A stretch of 64,000 bases of DNA from Methanogenium marinum (lineage in GTDB: Archaea; Halobacteriota; Methanomicrobia; Methanomicrobiales; Methanomicrobiaceae), in the NCBI RefSeq assembly GCF_028912405.1, contig NZ_JAKELO010000002.1, positions 310,001 through 374,000 of the forward strand, in the 5' to 3' direction. Below the pieces are notes generated by a model. That model did not search any database. It saw only the letters and a program-made list of their open reading frames with translations, and had not been told where the DNA came from. Below are positions 19,240-28,791 of the stretch, piece by piece (the first letter of the stretch is position 1; each line of letters opens with the position of its first letter). Position numbers and translations under genes: made by a program.

Positions 19240-20580
19240 TTATTCGTCTGAACGACGCAGGAGAAGAACCGCAGCAAAAACCAGCCCTGCAAAAACCGGC
19301 AGAAATCCTGCAGGGACAGGTGTGGAAGGGGGCGTTGTGGCGGTCAACTGTGCAACCACATTGACGGTGTCCCCCGGAAGGAGATTTATCGTCGTTGTCC
19401 AGTCTTCATAGCCATCAAGACGTATCAGAATCGGATACTGGCCCGCCTTCATGGACAGGGTCGCCGGTGTAATCCCTTTTACGACATTATCGATGTAGAC
19501 CGTTGCACCCGATGGTGCTGACGAGAATGAGAAAATACCCTCTGCATCAGGGTCAATCACCGGAGTCGGGGTCACAGAGGGAGTGGCAGTCTCCACCGGA
19601 GTGACGGGAATGTCCGGCATCGGAAGAGAGTAGAGATACAGTTTGCCATCTGATGAGGCAACCGCACATGCACCGCCCAGAGGCGAGAGTGAGACTCCGT
19701 TTACACTGGCAGATGCAGACAACTGAGTGACCATCTTTCCCTCGATATTATAAATAGTCGTGATACTATCCCCACGTGCCAGTGCAAAGTATGCTCCCTG
19801 CAGGGTGGCAGAGACATCATTGACCTGGGATATCGGCCGCTCCTGTGACACGATTTTACCGGTATTATCGAAGACATAGGCATAGGCATCATTCCCTCCT
19901 GCAACGAGGTATTTGCCGTCAGGGGAGATATCGAGTCCAAATACCTGCCCGTTTATCTGGTAACTCCAGACATTCTGTCCCTCAGCATCCAGAACCCGTA
20001 TCTGGAACCCCTTACTCCCCGCTCCGATAAGGCTGCCATCCTCCGTCACAGAAACTGAAAGAACAGCCGAGTCCATTTTGTGTGCCCAGACTTCTGTTCC
20101 CATATTTGTGTAGCGGTAAACCTTTGCATCAGCACAGGCAACAGCGATCACCGAACCATCCGCAGAGATGTCGACATCGTTCACAATTCCCTTGAACCGT
20201 TTGGACCAGAGCAGAGTTCCTTCATTGTCATAGACCAGAAGGTCCCCGATATCGGTGCCTGCCACAACATATTCAGCACCACGGGAAACCGCCACACCCC
20301 AGACCGGAGAGGCTGTGTCAACCGTCCAGAGGTGCTCTCCTTCAATCGTAAGGAGCAGCACTTTATTGTTATAAGTCCCGCCTGCCACATACATGACATC
20401 CGGGGAGATGTCACAGTCATACATGTTCGTCGGCTGGGAATAGGCCCAGATTTCTGTTGCAGCAGGCGACGCTGCCGCTGCACTCCCGGTCATTGCCACA
20501 CACCCTGCGATGGCAATGAGCAGGATCATATATATTGGTGCATACCTGAAGGAAGACATCCACGCATCAAACAGTTTCAT
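19240..20580 (-). CDS. Secreted beta-propeller protein with PEGA domain and C-terminal anchor
   Basis: A 446-residue exported protein. Residues 5-40 contain a signal/anchor helix. Residues 45-325 consist of seven or eight repeats such as DISPDVMYVAGGTYNNKV and DISADGSVIAVACADAKV, a WD40/PQQ-like propeller. After a Pro/Thr linker, residues 345-415 are a PEGA domain (SSAPSGATVYIDNVVKGITPATL). The end (PAGFLPVFAGLVFAAVLLLRRSDE) is a hydrophobic helix plus basic tail resembling archaeosortase-type or simple tail anchors. ATG at 20580 is chosen because GGTG lies 9 bases upstream. Likely displayed on the cell surface. The upstream region carries a strong operator-like array. Confidence 0.85.
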   Translation of the reverse strand: MKLFDAWMSSFRYAPIYMILLIAIAGCVAMTGSAAAASPAATEIWAYSQPTNMYDCDISPDVMYVAGGTYNNKVLLLTIEGEHLWTVDTASPVWGVAVSRGAEYVVAGTDIGDLLVYDNEGTLLWSKRFKGIVNDVDISADGSVIAVACADAKVYRYTNMGTEVWAHKMDSAVLSVSVTEDGSLIGAGSKGFQIRVLDAEGQNVWSYQINGQVFGLDISPDGKYLVAGGNDAYAYVFDNTGKIVSQERPISQVNDVSATLQGAYFALARGDSITTIYNIEGKMVTQLSASASVNGVSLSPLGGACAVASSDGKLYLYSLPMPDIPVTPVETATPSVTPTPVIDPDAEGIFSFSSAPSGATVYIDNVVKGITPATLSMKAGQYPILIRLDGYEDWTTTINLLPGDTVNVVAQLTATTPPSTPVPAGFLPVFAGLVFAAVLLLRRSDE

Positions 20581-20592
20581 ATCATTCACCAT

Positions 20593-20689
20593 TGATACAA
20601 GAGCGTATCATTTTCAACGATACGTTGTAGTGTATCATTTACCAATGTGATACAACACAACGTATCATATACCTGAGGCTTCGTGATAC
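20593..20689. promoter_or_regulatory. Array of seven alternating GATAC/GTATC half-sites
   Basis: Half-sites GATAC at 20594, 20619, 20649 and 20685 alternate strictly with GTATC at 20605, 20632 and 20662. They form three dyads: TGATAC-N6-GTATCA (20593-20610), CGATAC-N8-GTATCA (20618-20637) and TGATAC-N8-GTATCA (20648-20667), plus one extra half-site. The array fills the region just upstream of the propeller/PEGA gene start and downstream of the mutY-like gene. This is a probable multi-site operator for that surface protein. The regulator is not evident in the window. Confidence 0.75.
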
Positions 20690-20722
20690 GACTATTTAAG
20701 GGTGTTTGACGCAGGACGCACC

Positions 20723-21619
20723 CTATGCAATCCTCAAAAGCCCCGATTCTTCAGAAAGAAGGCATTCACCCACCATTTTCAAAATAATTTTATGCGTCCG
20801 TTCGGCATCATCGCCACAGGCGGCAACCACAGCATCACGGGATGACGGCCCTTCATCCAGGAGATACCGCAGAACCCGCCCCCGGATCTGCCGATCGGAA
20901 CCGTCAAAAGCTGCCTGCACGGTATATCCATGACTCCTTCGGTTCGGATTTTCCACCGCCTGTTTTGCCATTGCACCATAATCCATCAGTGCATAATACC
21001 ATTCCCGGGGATTTATCCAGTCAAGGGTCTGCCTCACAAGCGGCCGGATTCTGTCGTCATGGACCTTATCCTCTGTCGGGAAGAAGAAGTGGATAAAGAC
21101 CCGCCTGATATTGGTCTCGATAAAGACGACCGGTGCGTTATAGGCAAACGCAGCGATGGATGCGGCAGTCGCAGGACCAATACCCGGGAGCGTGACCAAT
21201 TCTTCAGGCGTCTTTGGAAGGCAGCCGCCGAACTCCTCCATCACCATCACAGCTGCATCCCGCAGCATCTTCGCACGCCTGTTATACCCCATTCCCTGCC
21301 AGACACGCAGCACCTTTTCAAGCGGTGCTGCCGCAAGAGAGGCAAAATCAGGGAATGCTGCCATGAATTCAGGATATTTTGCCCGTACCCGTGCCACCTG
21401 TGTCTGCTGGAGCATCACCTCTGAGACAAAGATGGCATACGGGTCTGTTGTGTCTCTCCATGCCATTTCACGCCGGTTTGCCTCATAATACTGCCAGATA
21501 ATCTTTCGAAACGCCGATACGGCCTCCGGAGAGAGAAGGGTATAATCTGATTCAGCGGAAAACGGTGTGGAATTGCGGGAAAAAAAAGGAGAATTTAGTT
21601 GATTATCCGGATCAACCAT
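20723..21619 (-). CDS. MutY-like DNA glycosylase lacking the Fe-S cluster
   Basis: HhH-GPD base-excision glycosylase of about 298 residues from ATG 21619. The frame also opens at a TTG at 21640. WRDTTDPYAIFVSEVMLQQTQVARV and LPGIGPATAASIAAFAYN are MutY signatures, the second being the helix-hairpin-helix. At the catalytic Asp position the motif reads FIETNIRRVF, giving Glu instead of Asp. After EN-P-NRRSHG the four-cysteine Fe-S cluster loop is absent and a winged-helix-like C-terminus takes its place. This describes a known cluster-less subfamily often mislabelled as HesB. The ATGGTTGA junction overlaps the carB stop by 8 bp, so translation is probably coupled. Confidence 0.82.
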   Translation of the reverse strand: MVDPDNQLNSPFFSRNSTPFSAESDYTLLSPEAVSAFRKIIWQYYEANRREMAWRDTTDPYAIFVSEVMLQQTQVARVRAKYPEFMAAFPDFASLAAAPLEKVLRVWQGMGYNRRAKMLRDAAVMVMEEFGGCLPKTPEELVTLPGIGPATAASIAAFAYNAPVVFIETNIRRVFIHFFFPTEDKVHDDRIRPLVRQTLDWINPREWYYALMDYGAMAKQAVENPNRRSHGYTVQAAFDGSDRQIRGRVLRYLLDEGPSSRDAVVAACGDDAERTHKIILKMVGECLLSEESGLLRIA

Positions 21620-24600
21620 GATAGTGGGAGAGTGGCTCAATCGTAATTGAATCCTTCTTCAAACTGCGGATTGCCTGTGCTGCAGCATTGGCCGCCTGAA
21701 TGGTCGTAATATATGGAATATTGTAGTCAAGCGCCGCCCGCATGATACGGACATGATCCTGACGGGAATATTTTCCGGAGGGGGTATTAATAATCAGCCG
21801 CAGGTCTCCTCTGCGCATCACATCGATGACATTCGGGGAACCTTCCTGCACTTTTCTCACAAGGTTTGCCGGTATGCCATGGGATTCAAGGAATGCAACC
21901 GTTCCTGCAGTGCCAAATATCTTCAGACCCAGTTCATGCATATTCTTTGCTGCGGGAAGGATGCCTTCCTTGTCCTCTGTGCCGACTGAGATGAATACGT
22001 TGCCTTCCAGCGGCAGTTCATTGTCTGCTGAAAGACAGGCCTTGTAGTAGGCACGACCGAAGTCGTAATCGATGCCCATCACTTCACCGGTGGACTTCAT
22101 CTCCGGGCCAAGGACCGTGTCCACACCGGGGAGTTTGTTGAAGGGTAAAAGGACCTCTTTTACTGCAACATGCGACATCACCGGTTCAGAAACACCTAAA
22201 TCTGCCAGTTTCTGACCATACATCACCTTTGCAGCAATCTTTGCAAGCGGCATGCCGGTCGCCTTTGAGACAAAGGGAACTGTCCGGCTGGCCCGGGGAT
22301 TAGCCTCAAGGATATACACAACCGTGTCTTTGACAGCAAACTGGATGTTGATGAGTCCAACCACGCCAATGCCGATAGCAATGCTTTTGGTATACTTCCG
22401 CACCGTCTCAATCACATCAGCTGTGAGAGACTGGGGTGGAATAACACATGCAGAATCACCGGAGTGGACACCGGCTTCTTCGATGTGTTCCATAATACCG
22501 CCTATCAGGACATCCGTTCCGTCACAGACAGCATCCACATCGATTTCGATTGCGTTCTGCAGGAATGAGTCGAGGAGAACCGGGTGCTGCCGGCTGACCC
22601 GCACTGCCTCACGGATATAGGTCTGCAGTTCAATCTCGTCATGCACGAGCTCCATTGCCCGCCCGCCAAGGACATAGGACGGCCGCACCAAAAGCGGGAA
22701 CCCAATTGTCTCTGCGATGGTGAATGCCTCCTCTTCAGAGTAGGCGGAACCATTCGCAGGCGATGGTACATTAAGCTCTTCCAGAAGTTTGCTGAACCGC
22801 TCCCGGTCCTCTGCCATGTCCATCGCATCAGGAGAGGTGCCAAAGATTTTGGTCTTCAGGTTTCCGGACGCGACAGCCCGCTCCAGCGGCAGAGCAAGGT
22901 TAACAGAGTTCTGGCCGCCGAACTGCACCATTACACCGGCATAATTGTCCGATTTCAGGATGTTTGTCACATCCTCAAGTGTCATCGGCTCAAAGAAGAG
23001 CCGGTCTGAGGTGTCGTAGTCAGTGGAGACAGTCTCAGGATTGTTGTTGACGATATGCACCTCAACCCCTTCTTCCCGGAGAGCCTTCACCGCATGCACC
23101 GTGCAGTAGTCAAACTCAATACCCTGCCCGATACGGATGGGACCGGAACCAAGGATGAGGACTTTCTCCTTTTCATCGGGGACAATCTCGGTCTCATCCT
23201 CCCAGGTTGAGTAGAAGTAGGGTGTCGTCGCAGGGAACTCTGCAGCACAGGTATCAACCATCTTATAGGTGGGCATACCACCCACATCCCCCACCATCTC
23301 TTCGGAGATACCTGAGAGGGTGGAGATTTCTTCTGAGGAAAAACCGGACCGCCGTGCCGCCCGGATAGTTTCAGGTGTTGGATTGCCTGCCGCGAGTGTC
23401 TCTTCCATCAAAATGATATTGCGCATCTTCTCAAGGAAGAAGGGTGCAATATAGGTCAGTTCTGCGACTTCATCAACAGAAAAACCAGCCCGGAACGCAT
23501 CAAAGATACACCCGAACCGTTCATCTGTCGGGTTTGCAAGGAGCATACGAATTTCAGACTCTGATGTATGCGAGTACACGTCTGTGTCAAGGGACCGCAT
23601 TGCCTTTTTAAAGGCCTCTTCAAGCGTGCGTCCGATGGCCATCACTTCACCGGTGGACTTCATCGCGGTGGTGAGGGTACGGTCTGCGTTCGGGAATTTA
23701 TCAAACGGCCACCGTGGCACCTTCACAACCACGTAGTCTATTGCCGGCTCAAACGATGCCGGGGTGCATCCGGTGACGGTGTTTGTGATCTCGTCTAAGT
23801 TCAGACCGATTGCGATTTTTGACGCCACACGGGCAATCGGGTATCCGGTGGCTTTGGATGCCAGTGCTGAAGAACGGGATACCCGCGGGTTTACCTCAAT
23901 TACACGGTAGTCGCCGTCCTGATATGCGAGCTGAACATTACAGCCGCCCTGGATGTCGAGTGCCCGGATAATTTTTATGGATGCTGTCCGTAGTTTCTGG
24001 AACTCATCGTCCCTGAGGGTCAGAATCGGTGCAACGACCACACTTTCACCAGTGTGGATACCCATCGCATCGACATTCTCCATTCCACAGATGATGATAC
24101 AGGTATCAGCAGCGTCACGCATAACCTCAAACTCAATTTCCTTCCAGCCAATGACACTCTCTTCAATGAGCACCTGATGGATACGGGAGCGCTGCAGGCC
24201 CAGTTCCACGATTCTCTTCAAATCGTCTGCGGAGTATGCAACACCGCCGCCGGCACCACCAAGGGTGTAGGCAGGGCGGATAATAGCAGGAAGACCAACA
24301 ATTTCCAGCGCCTCATCAAGCTGGCCCATATCGGTGAGGATCATACTCCGGGGCACTGGTTCACCAATCTCATCCATCAGGTCACGGAACTGTTCCCGGT
24401 CTTCACCGCGATAGATGGCTTCAAGAGGTGTGCCAAGTATCTGTACACCTTCCAGAGCGCCCATCTCGGCCAGTTCTGCCGTCATATTGAGGCCGGTCTG
24501 ACCGCCCATCCCGGAAAGAATGCCGTCCGGCTTCTCTTTTGCAATTATTTTTGCAATTATATCAGCCCGGATTGGCTCAATGTAGATAATATCTGCCGTT

Positions 24601-24776
24601 TCCGGGTCGGTCTGAATCGTTGCCGGGTTGGAGTTGACGAGCACAACCTCCACCCCTTCCTCACGGAGTGCACGGCATGCCTGCGTCCCGGAGAAATCAA
24701 ACTCTGCGGCCTGTCCAATCTGAATCGGACCCGAGCCTATAAGGAGCACTTTTTTAATTTCAGGTTTCAGCGGCAT
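21612..24776 (-). CDS. carB: Carbamoyl-phosphate synthase large subunit
   Basis: Makes carbamoyl phosphate from bicarbonate, ammonia (from CarA) and two ATP for pyrimidines and arginine. The 1054 residues are full length. The N-terminal carboxyphosphate half starts LIGSGPIQIGQAAEFDFSG; the homologous carbamate half starts LILGSGPIRIGQGIEFDYC near residue 540. Each half carries an ATP-grasp domain with ENPRxSRSSA- or EANPRASRTVPF-type motifs. The C-terminal MGS-like regulatory domain (KNMHELGLKIFGTAGTVAFL) is present. The start overlaps the carA stop by one base. Confidence 0.97.
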   Translation of the reverse strand: MPLKPEIKKVLLIGSGPIQIGQAAEFDFSGTQACRALREEGVEVVLVNSNPATIQTDPETADIIYIEPIRADIIAKIIAKEKPDGILSGMGGQTGLNMTAELAEMGALEGVQILGTPLEAIYRGEDREQFRDLMDEIGEPVPRSMILTDMGQLDEALEIVGLPAIIRPAYTLGGAGGGVAYSADDLKRIVELGLQRSRIHQVLIEESVIGWKEIEFEVMRDAADTCIIICGMENVDAMGIHTGESVVVAPILTLRDDEFQKLRTASIKIIRALDIQGGCNVQLAYQDGDYRVIEVNPRVSRSSALASKATGYPIARVASKIAIGLNLDEITNTVTGCTPASFEPAIDYVVVKVPRWPFDKFPNADRTLTTAMKSTGEVMAIGRTLEEAFKKAMRSLDTDVYSHTSESEIRMLLANPTDERFGCIFDAFRAGFSVDEVAELTYIAPFFLEKMRNIILMEETLAAGNPTPETIRAARRSGFSSEEISTLSGISEEMVGDVGGMPTYKMVDTCAAEFPATTPYFYSTWEDETEIVPDEKEKVLILGSGPIRIGQGIEFDYCTVHAVKALREEGVEVHIVNNNPETVSTDYDTSDRLFFEPMTLEDVTNILKSDNYAGVMVQFGGQNSVNLALPLERAVASGNLKTKIFGTSPDAMDMAEDRERFSKLLEELNVPSPANGSAYSEEEAFTIAETIGFPLLVRPSYVLGGRAMELVHDEIELQTYIREAVRVSRQHPVLLDSFLQNAIEIDVDAVCDGTDVLIGGIMEHIEEAGVHSGDSACVIPPQSLTADVIETVRKYTKSIAIGIGVVGLINIQFAVKDTVVYILEANPRASRTVPFVSKATGMPLAKIAAKVMYGQKLADLGVSEPVMSHVAVKEVLLPFNKLPGVDTVLGPEMKSTGEVMGIDYDFGRAYYKACLSADNELPLEGNVFISVGTEDKEGILPAAKNMHELGLKIFGTAGTVAFLESHGIPANLVRKVQEGSPNVIDVMRRGDLRLIINTPSGKYSRQDHVRIMRAALDYNIPYITTIQAANAAAQAIRSLKKDSITIEPLSHYHG

Positions 24777-25831
24777 CAGGGAATCCTCCGGTACATCATA
24801 TCAAATATGAGTTCCTCAGTATCATAGGGGCCCGCATGGGCCTCCGGATGGAACTGGACTGTGAATATATTCAGGTCTTCAGAACAGAATCCCTCTACAC
24901 TCCCGTCATTGACATTAGTAAAGAGCCTCTCACAACCTTCCGGAAGGGAATCTCCATCCACCGCAAACCCATGGTTCTGCGTGGTGATGAAAATTCTGCC
25001 GTCACGGTAACGAACCGGCTGATTTGACCCCCGGTGCCCGAACTTCATCTTGTAGGTCTTCCCTCCAAGTGCAAGGGCTGTCACCTGGTTGCCCATGCAG
25101 ATCCCGAAAATGGGGATCTTACCGATAAAATACTGGATTGTTTTTATGGCGTCCGTTGCACGCATCGGATCGCCGGGGCCGTTTGTGATAAAAAGGGCCT
25201 GGGGGTTTATTGCCTCAATGACATCAGGGCGTGTGTTATGGGGGAATACATAAAGATCAGCACCACGCCTCTTCAGACTTGCAAGCATATTGTTCTTCAC
25301 ACCGAGGTCAAGGACAGCAATACGCTTCCCTTTCCCTTCGAGGCGGTATGCCTTTTTGCAGGATACCTGCGGTATGAGTTCAATGTCTGTAATCGGACGC
25401 TGATTTTGCGCACATTCGACTGCATATTCACCATTGTCGTCTCCAACAATCAGTGCCGCACCCAGTGTGCCGTTCACCCGTGTTTCAATGGTCAGTTTCC
25501 GTGTATCAACACCGGAAATTCCCAACAGACCATTGTCTGCAAAATAGTCACCCAGGGATGGCATGGCAGCAGGGGCCTTACACAGCTCCCGCACCACACA
25601 CCCGAGGGCATGAACATTACTGCTCTGGAAATTATTGGGGTGCACCCCGTAATTTCCTATGAGGGGATATGTGAACATCAAAATCTGACCCTTATAACTC
25701 GGGTCGGACAGTGCTTCCATATAACCGCCCATTTGAGTAGTAAATACTAATTCACCGGTAGAGGATCCTTCGACACCGAAGCCCTCCCCGACATAATATT
25801 TCCCGTTTTCAAGACCCAGAACCGCCTTCAT
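24776..25831 (-). CDS. carA: Carbamoyl-phosphate synthase small (glutaminase) subunit
   Basis: Hydrolyses glutamine and channels ammonia to CarB. The 351 residues comprise the N-terminal CPSase domain (GEGFGVEGSSTGELVFTTQMGGYMEAL, TYPLIGNYGV) and a class I glutamine amidotransferase domain with the nucleophile in GICMGNQ and the His/Glu pair in FHPEAHAGPYDTEELI. First gene of carA-carB-mutY-like. On the minus strand a T/A-rich element near 25862-25870 is the likely TATA box. Confidence 0.97.
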   Translation of the reverse strand: MKAVLGLENGKYYVGEGFGVEGSSTGELVFTTQMGGYMEALSDPSYKGQILMFTYPLIGNYGVHPNNFQSSNVHALGCVVRELCKAPAAMPSLGDYFADNGLLGISGVDTRKLTIETRVNGTLGAALIVGDDNGEYAVECAQNQRPITDIELIPQVSCKKAYRLEGKGKRIAVLDLGVKNNMLASLKRRGADLYVFPHNTRPDVIEAINPQALFITNGPGDPMRATDAIKTIQYFIGKIPIFGICMGNQVTALALGGKTYKMKFGHRGSNQPVRYRDGRIFITTQNHGFAVDGDSLPEGCERLFTNVNDGSVEGFCSEDLNIFTVQFHPEAHAGPYDTEELIFDMMYRRIP

Positions 25832-26008
25832 TGAATAACCATACGTATTGAGTGGGATTCCTTATTAAAAACTCGTAAGGGTCTATGGAGCCATGTGAGA
25901 TATTCTGTGAAGAAAATATGACTGACATTATTTGGAAAATGGATATTGATGAACCATGCCAAACCCGTTCATTTCCGCAGAAAATAAAAGGACGAAGGAA
26001 GATACGTT

Positions 26009-26353
26009 ATGGCAATGGCAGAGACGAGTGAAATTGAGGTCATCGGGTTTTCAGAAGGTTCATGCGGGCCGTTTCCCTGTGATGATACACGCACCTGCGA
26101 GCTTTTTGCATGTGCCCCCTCAGAAAATCTGGTGAAGGCATTTGAAGCACTGAAAACAGAGCTTGAATCACGCTACCCGGGCATCACCCTAAAACTGACA
26201 CTCCTTGATGATGGAGTTCCGGAATATGTGGTGAAAATTATTGAAGAGCACCATCCTCTTCTTCCAATCGTTCTTATTAACGGCACCGTTACACCGGTCG
26301 GCCGGATTTCACTGCCTCTTATTACAGAGCAGTTAGAACGCCTCACCCGCTAA
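26009..26353 (+). CDS. Small thioredoxin-fold-like protein with CGPFPC motif
   Basis: Protein of 114 residues (112 if the second ATG is used). A GGAAG ribosome site precedes the first ATG. The N-terminus has a beta-strand and the SCGPFPCDDTRTCELFAC cysteine cluster. VEVIGFSEGSCGP-like starts and the C-terminal PIVLINGTVTPVGRISLPLI resemble thioredoxin-fold proteins, where the Pro-preceded strand NGTVTP would face the active site. A role in thiol-disulfide or metal chemistry is inference only. Confidence 0.7.
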   Translation: MAMAETSEIEVIGFSEGSCGPFPCDDTRTCELFACAPSENLVKAFEALKTELESRYPGITLKLTLLDDGVPEYVVKIIEEHHPLLPIVLINGTVTPVGRISLPLITEQLERLTR

Positions 26354-26630
26354 ATTCAACTGCGGAAGTGGGACATATCTTTTTTTTGCCTTCAGACAGG
26401 GAAAACCGGAATACCGCATCTCGCACAACGAAAAAATCCTGAAGAGATTCGGCCATACTCTTTTGCGTCATTACGAGATCGGGAGTGACTGTGTGCAGGA
26501 AATACTCCACCAGATCTGTTAGCAGTACTCACGGGCATAGACTCCAGACACCAGAGAGAGAAATCTGCCACCGGCTATTACCCTCCAATTCCGCCGAACT
26601 ATTTATTACCGAAGAGCCGGAGTATAGTCC

Positions 26631-26951
26631 ATGCCACCGAGGAAGAAATACCGAAGCCCGGATGCAATCTCCCTTGCCGACAGATCGGTTTACAACATCA
26701 GCCAGGACATGGAAAGAAAACGCAAATTTAACCGCCACCACCCGTATGACCACCAGCACCCCCACCCACCGCACCATGCATGGGAACGCCCCCCCTTCGC
26801 ACCTGACCACGATACACATACCCATCCACACGAGGAAGATCTTGGCCCCCATACCAATCAGCCCGGCCCGATCCGGTTTTCCCAAAAATTAACACAGACA
26901 GGTCGTAAAGCACTGATCTCAAAAGAGCACAAACCTGTCGAGAGACGGTAA
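26631..26951 (+). CDS. Possible histidine-rich small protein, 106 residues
   Basis: The frame starts MPPRKKYRSPDAISLAD and has a His/Pro-rich centre (HHPYDHQHPHPPHH, then DHDTHTHPH). A TATA-like tatttatta lies about 25 bp upstream of the ATG, as expected for a leaderless transcript, and GGAG lies 7-10 bases before it. The His cluster could bind Ni, Co or Zn. It may also be an artefact of CAC/CCA-rich DNA, since long frames appear on both strands here. Confidence 0.4.
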   Translation: MPPRKKYRSPDAISLADRSVYNISQDMERKRKFNRHHPYDHQHPHPPHHAWERPPFAPDHDTHTHPHEEDLGPHTNQPGPIRFSQKLTQTGRKALISKEHKPVERR

Positions 26952-27021
26952 AGCAGAGATGAAAGGGAAGCCCAATCCTTCACCAGAGAGCGGTCACATA
27001 AAAAATGAGGGTAAAAATTAA

Positions 27022-28671
27022 TTAGTATTTTTTCAGGACTGCACCACGGTCTGCCTGGCAGACCGCCTCTGCATACCTGCTGAGAACACCAGACAGTGGT
27101 TTTACCGGAATTATCAGATGTTTCCTGCGTTCGTCCAGCACATCAGGAGAAACGTCCAGGTCAATCCGGTTTTGGAAGAGGTTAATTGTGATATTGTCAC
27201 CCTCCTCAACAAGCCCAATCGGACCGCCTGCCGCAGCTTCCGGGGCGACATGGCCAAAACATGGGCCTCGTGTCCCGCCGGAGAACCGTCCGTCGGTGAT
27301 GAGGACAACACGCGTGAGCCCACGGCCCATAATCGCTGAGGTGGGGGAGAGCATCTCTGGCATGCCGGGTGCACCCGCAGGGCCTTCGTAGCGTATGACG
27401 ACCACATCGTCTTCTACAATAATTCCTGCGAGAATGGCTTCCATTGACGCATCTTCTGAGTCAAAGACACGGGCAGGACCGGTGTGCTGCCACATCTCGT
27501 CACTGACGCCTGCTGCTTTTATCACCGCACCGTTGGGCGCAAGGGTTCCTTTGACTATTTTCAGACCACCGAAGGCATGAATCGGGTCGGAAAGCGGACG
27601 GATGATTGCAGGGTCGCCCGCCGGGGCGTTTGCCGCAAGCTCTGCGACACGGGTACCAGTGACGGTCAGTGCGTCTTCAAGGAGGGGTGCAAGTTCGTGC
27701 AGGACTGCGGGAATGCCGCCTGCATAATAGAGTGTCTCCATCGAGTGGGGCCCTGATGGCTGCATATAGCAGATATGCGGCACTGCGGCACTAATTTCAT
27801 TGAAGTCATCCAGCGTGAGGGGTACACCTGCCTCCTCTGCGACTGCCATCAAATGGAGGACAGTATTTGTGGAGCCGCCCAATGCCATGTCCACCCGGAT
27901 TGCATTGCGCATGCTCTCGCGGGTGATGATATCGCAGGGTTTTGTGCCTTCCCGGACCAGGCCGACCACCCGCTCACCGCTCATCCGGGCAATGGCAAGT
28001 TTCTCTGCATGCACCGCGGGTGTTGCGGCACACCGCGGAAGAGACATCCCAAGGGCTTCTGTCATGCAGGCCATCGTATTTGCGGTGTAGAGACCCTGGC
28101 AACTGCCGCAGCCGGGCATCGCACACTTTTCAAGGGCGATAAGTTCGTCTTCATCCATAGTGCCTGCTGCCACTTTGCCGACACCTTCAAAGACATCGAT
28201 GAGGGAGAGTTCCTTCCCGCCACATTTCCCGCTCAGCATTGGCCCACCGGTGACGACAATCGCCGGGATATTGCACCGGGCGGCAGCCATCAGCATGCCG
28301 GGGACGATTTTATCGCAGGTACATATACAGACAAGCCCGTCAAAGCGGTGGGCCTGAATGACGAGTTCAACAGAGTCTGCTATTGTCTCTCGTGATGGCA
28401 GGGAATACCGCATCCCCTCATGCCCCATTGCAATGCCGTCACAGATGCCAATAGTATTGAACTCAAAGGGCACACCGCCGCCTGCAGCAACACCCTCCCG
28501 TACCCGTTCTGCCACCTGCCTGAGGTTGAGATGGCCCGGCACGATGGTATTCCAGGAGTTGGCAATACCTATGAACGGCTTCGTCATCTCGTCGTCTGTA
28601 ATACCGAGAGCCCGCAGAAGAGATCTGTTCGGCGCACGGACATACCCTTGTTTCACTTCATCGCTGCGCAT
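27022..28671 (-). CDS. ilvD: Dihydroxy-acid dehydratase
   Basis: Converts 2,3-dihydroxy-isovalerate and -methylvalerate to the 2-oxo acids of valine and isoleucine synthesis. The 549 residues are full length. Fe-S ligand cysteines appear in [11 protein letters not shown] and in [32 protein letters not shown]-like and FGHVAPEA segments near the C-terminus are typical. Single gene, divergent from the ROK kinase, with a T-rich TATA-like element about 35 bp upstream on the minus strand. Confidence 0.97.
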   Translation of the reverse strand: MRSDEVKQGYVRAPNRSLLRALGITDDEMTKPFIGIANSWNTIVPGHLNLRQVAERVREGVAAGGGVPFEFNTIGICDGIAMGHEGMRYSLPSRETIADSVELVIQAHRFDGLVCICTCDKIVPGMLMAAARCNIPAIVVTGGPMLSGKCGGKELSLIDVFEGVGKVAAGTMDEDELIALEKCAMPGCGSCQGLYTANTMACMTEALGMSLPRCAATPAVHAEKLAIARMSGERVVGLVREGTKPCDIITRESMRNAIRVDMALGGSTNTVLHLMAVAEEAGVPLTLDDFNEISAAVPHICYMQPSGPHSMETLYYAGGIPAVLHELAPLLEDALTVTGTRVAELAANAPAGDPAIIRPLSDPIHAFGGLKIVKGTLAPNGAVIKAAGVSDEMWQHTGPARVFDSEDASMEAILAGIIVEDDVVVIRYEGPAGAPGMPEMLSPTSAIMGRGLTRVVLITDGRFSGGTRGPCFGHVAPEAAAGGPIGLVEEGDNITINLFQNRIDLDVSPDVLDERRKHLIIPVKPLSGVLSRYAEAVCQADRGAVLKKY

Positions 28672-28740
28672 GGATACTCATACAATTGATGAACCTGTAG
28701 GAATAAAAATGAGATGTGCAGGACAATCAGGTTCATATAT

Positions 28741-28773
28741 CTGGTGCACCTGTCGGGCACCAGACAGGTGCAC
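28741..28773. promoter_or_regulatory. Overlapping inverted repeats between ilvD and the ROK kinase
   Basis: A perfect 11-bp dyad GTGCACCTGTC (28744-28754) / GACAGGTGCAC (28763-28773) has an 8-base spacer. Overlapping it, CTGGTG (28741-28746) pairs with CACCAG (28758-28763). The two pairings exclude each other in RNA. The element ends 18 bp before the kinase ATG, so it may be an operator or a structured leader. Confidence 0.5.
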
Positions 28774-28791
28774 ACATCATGGAATGAGACG

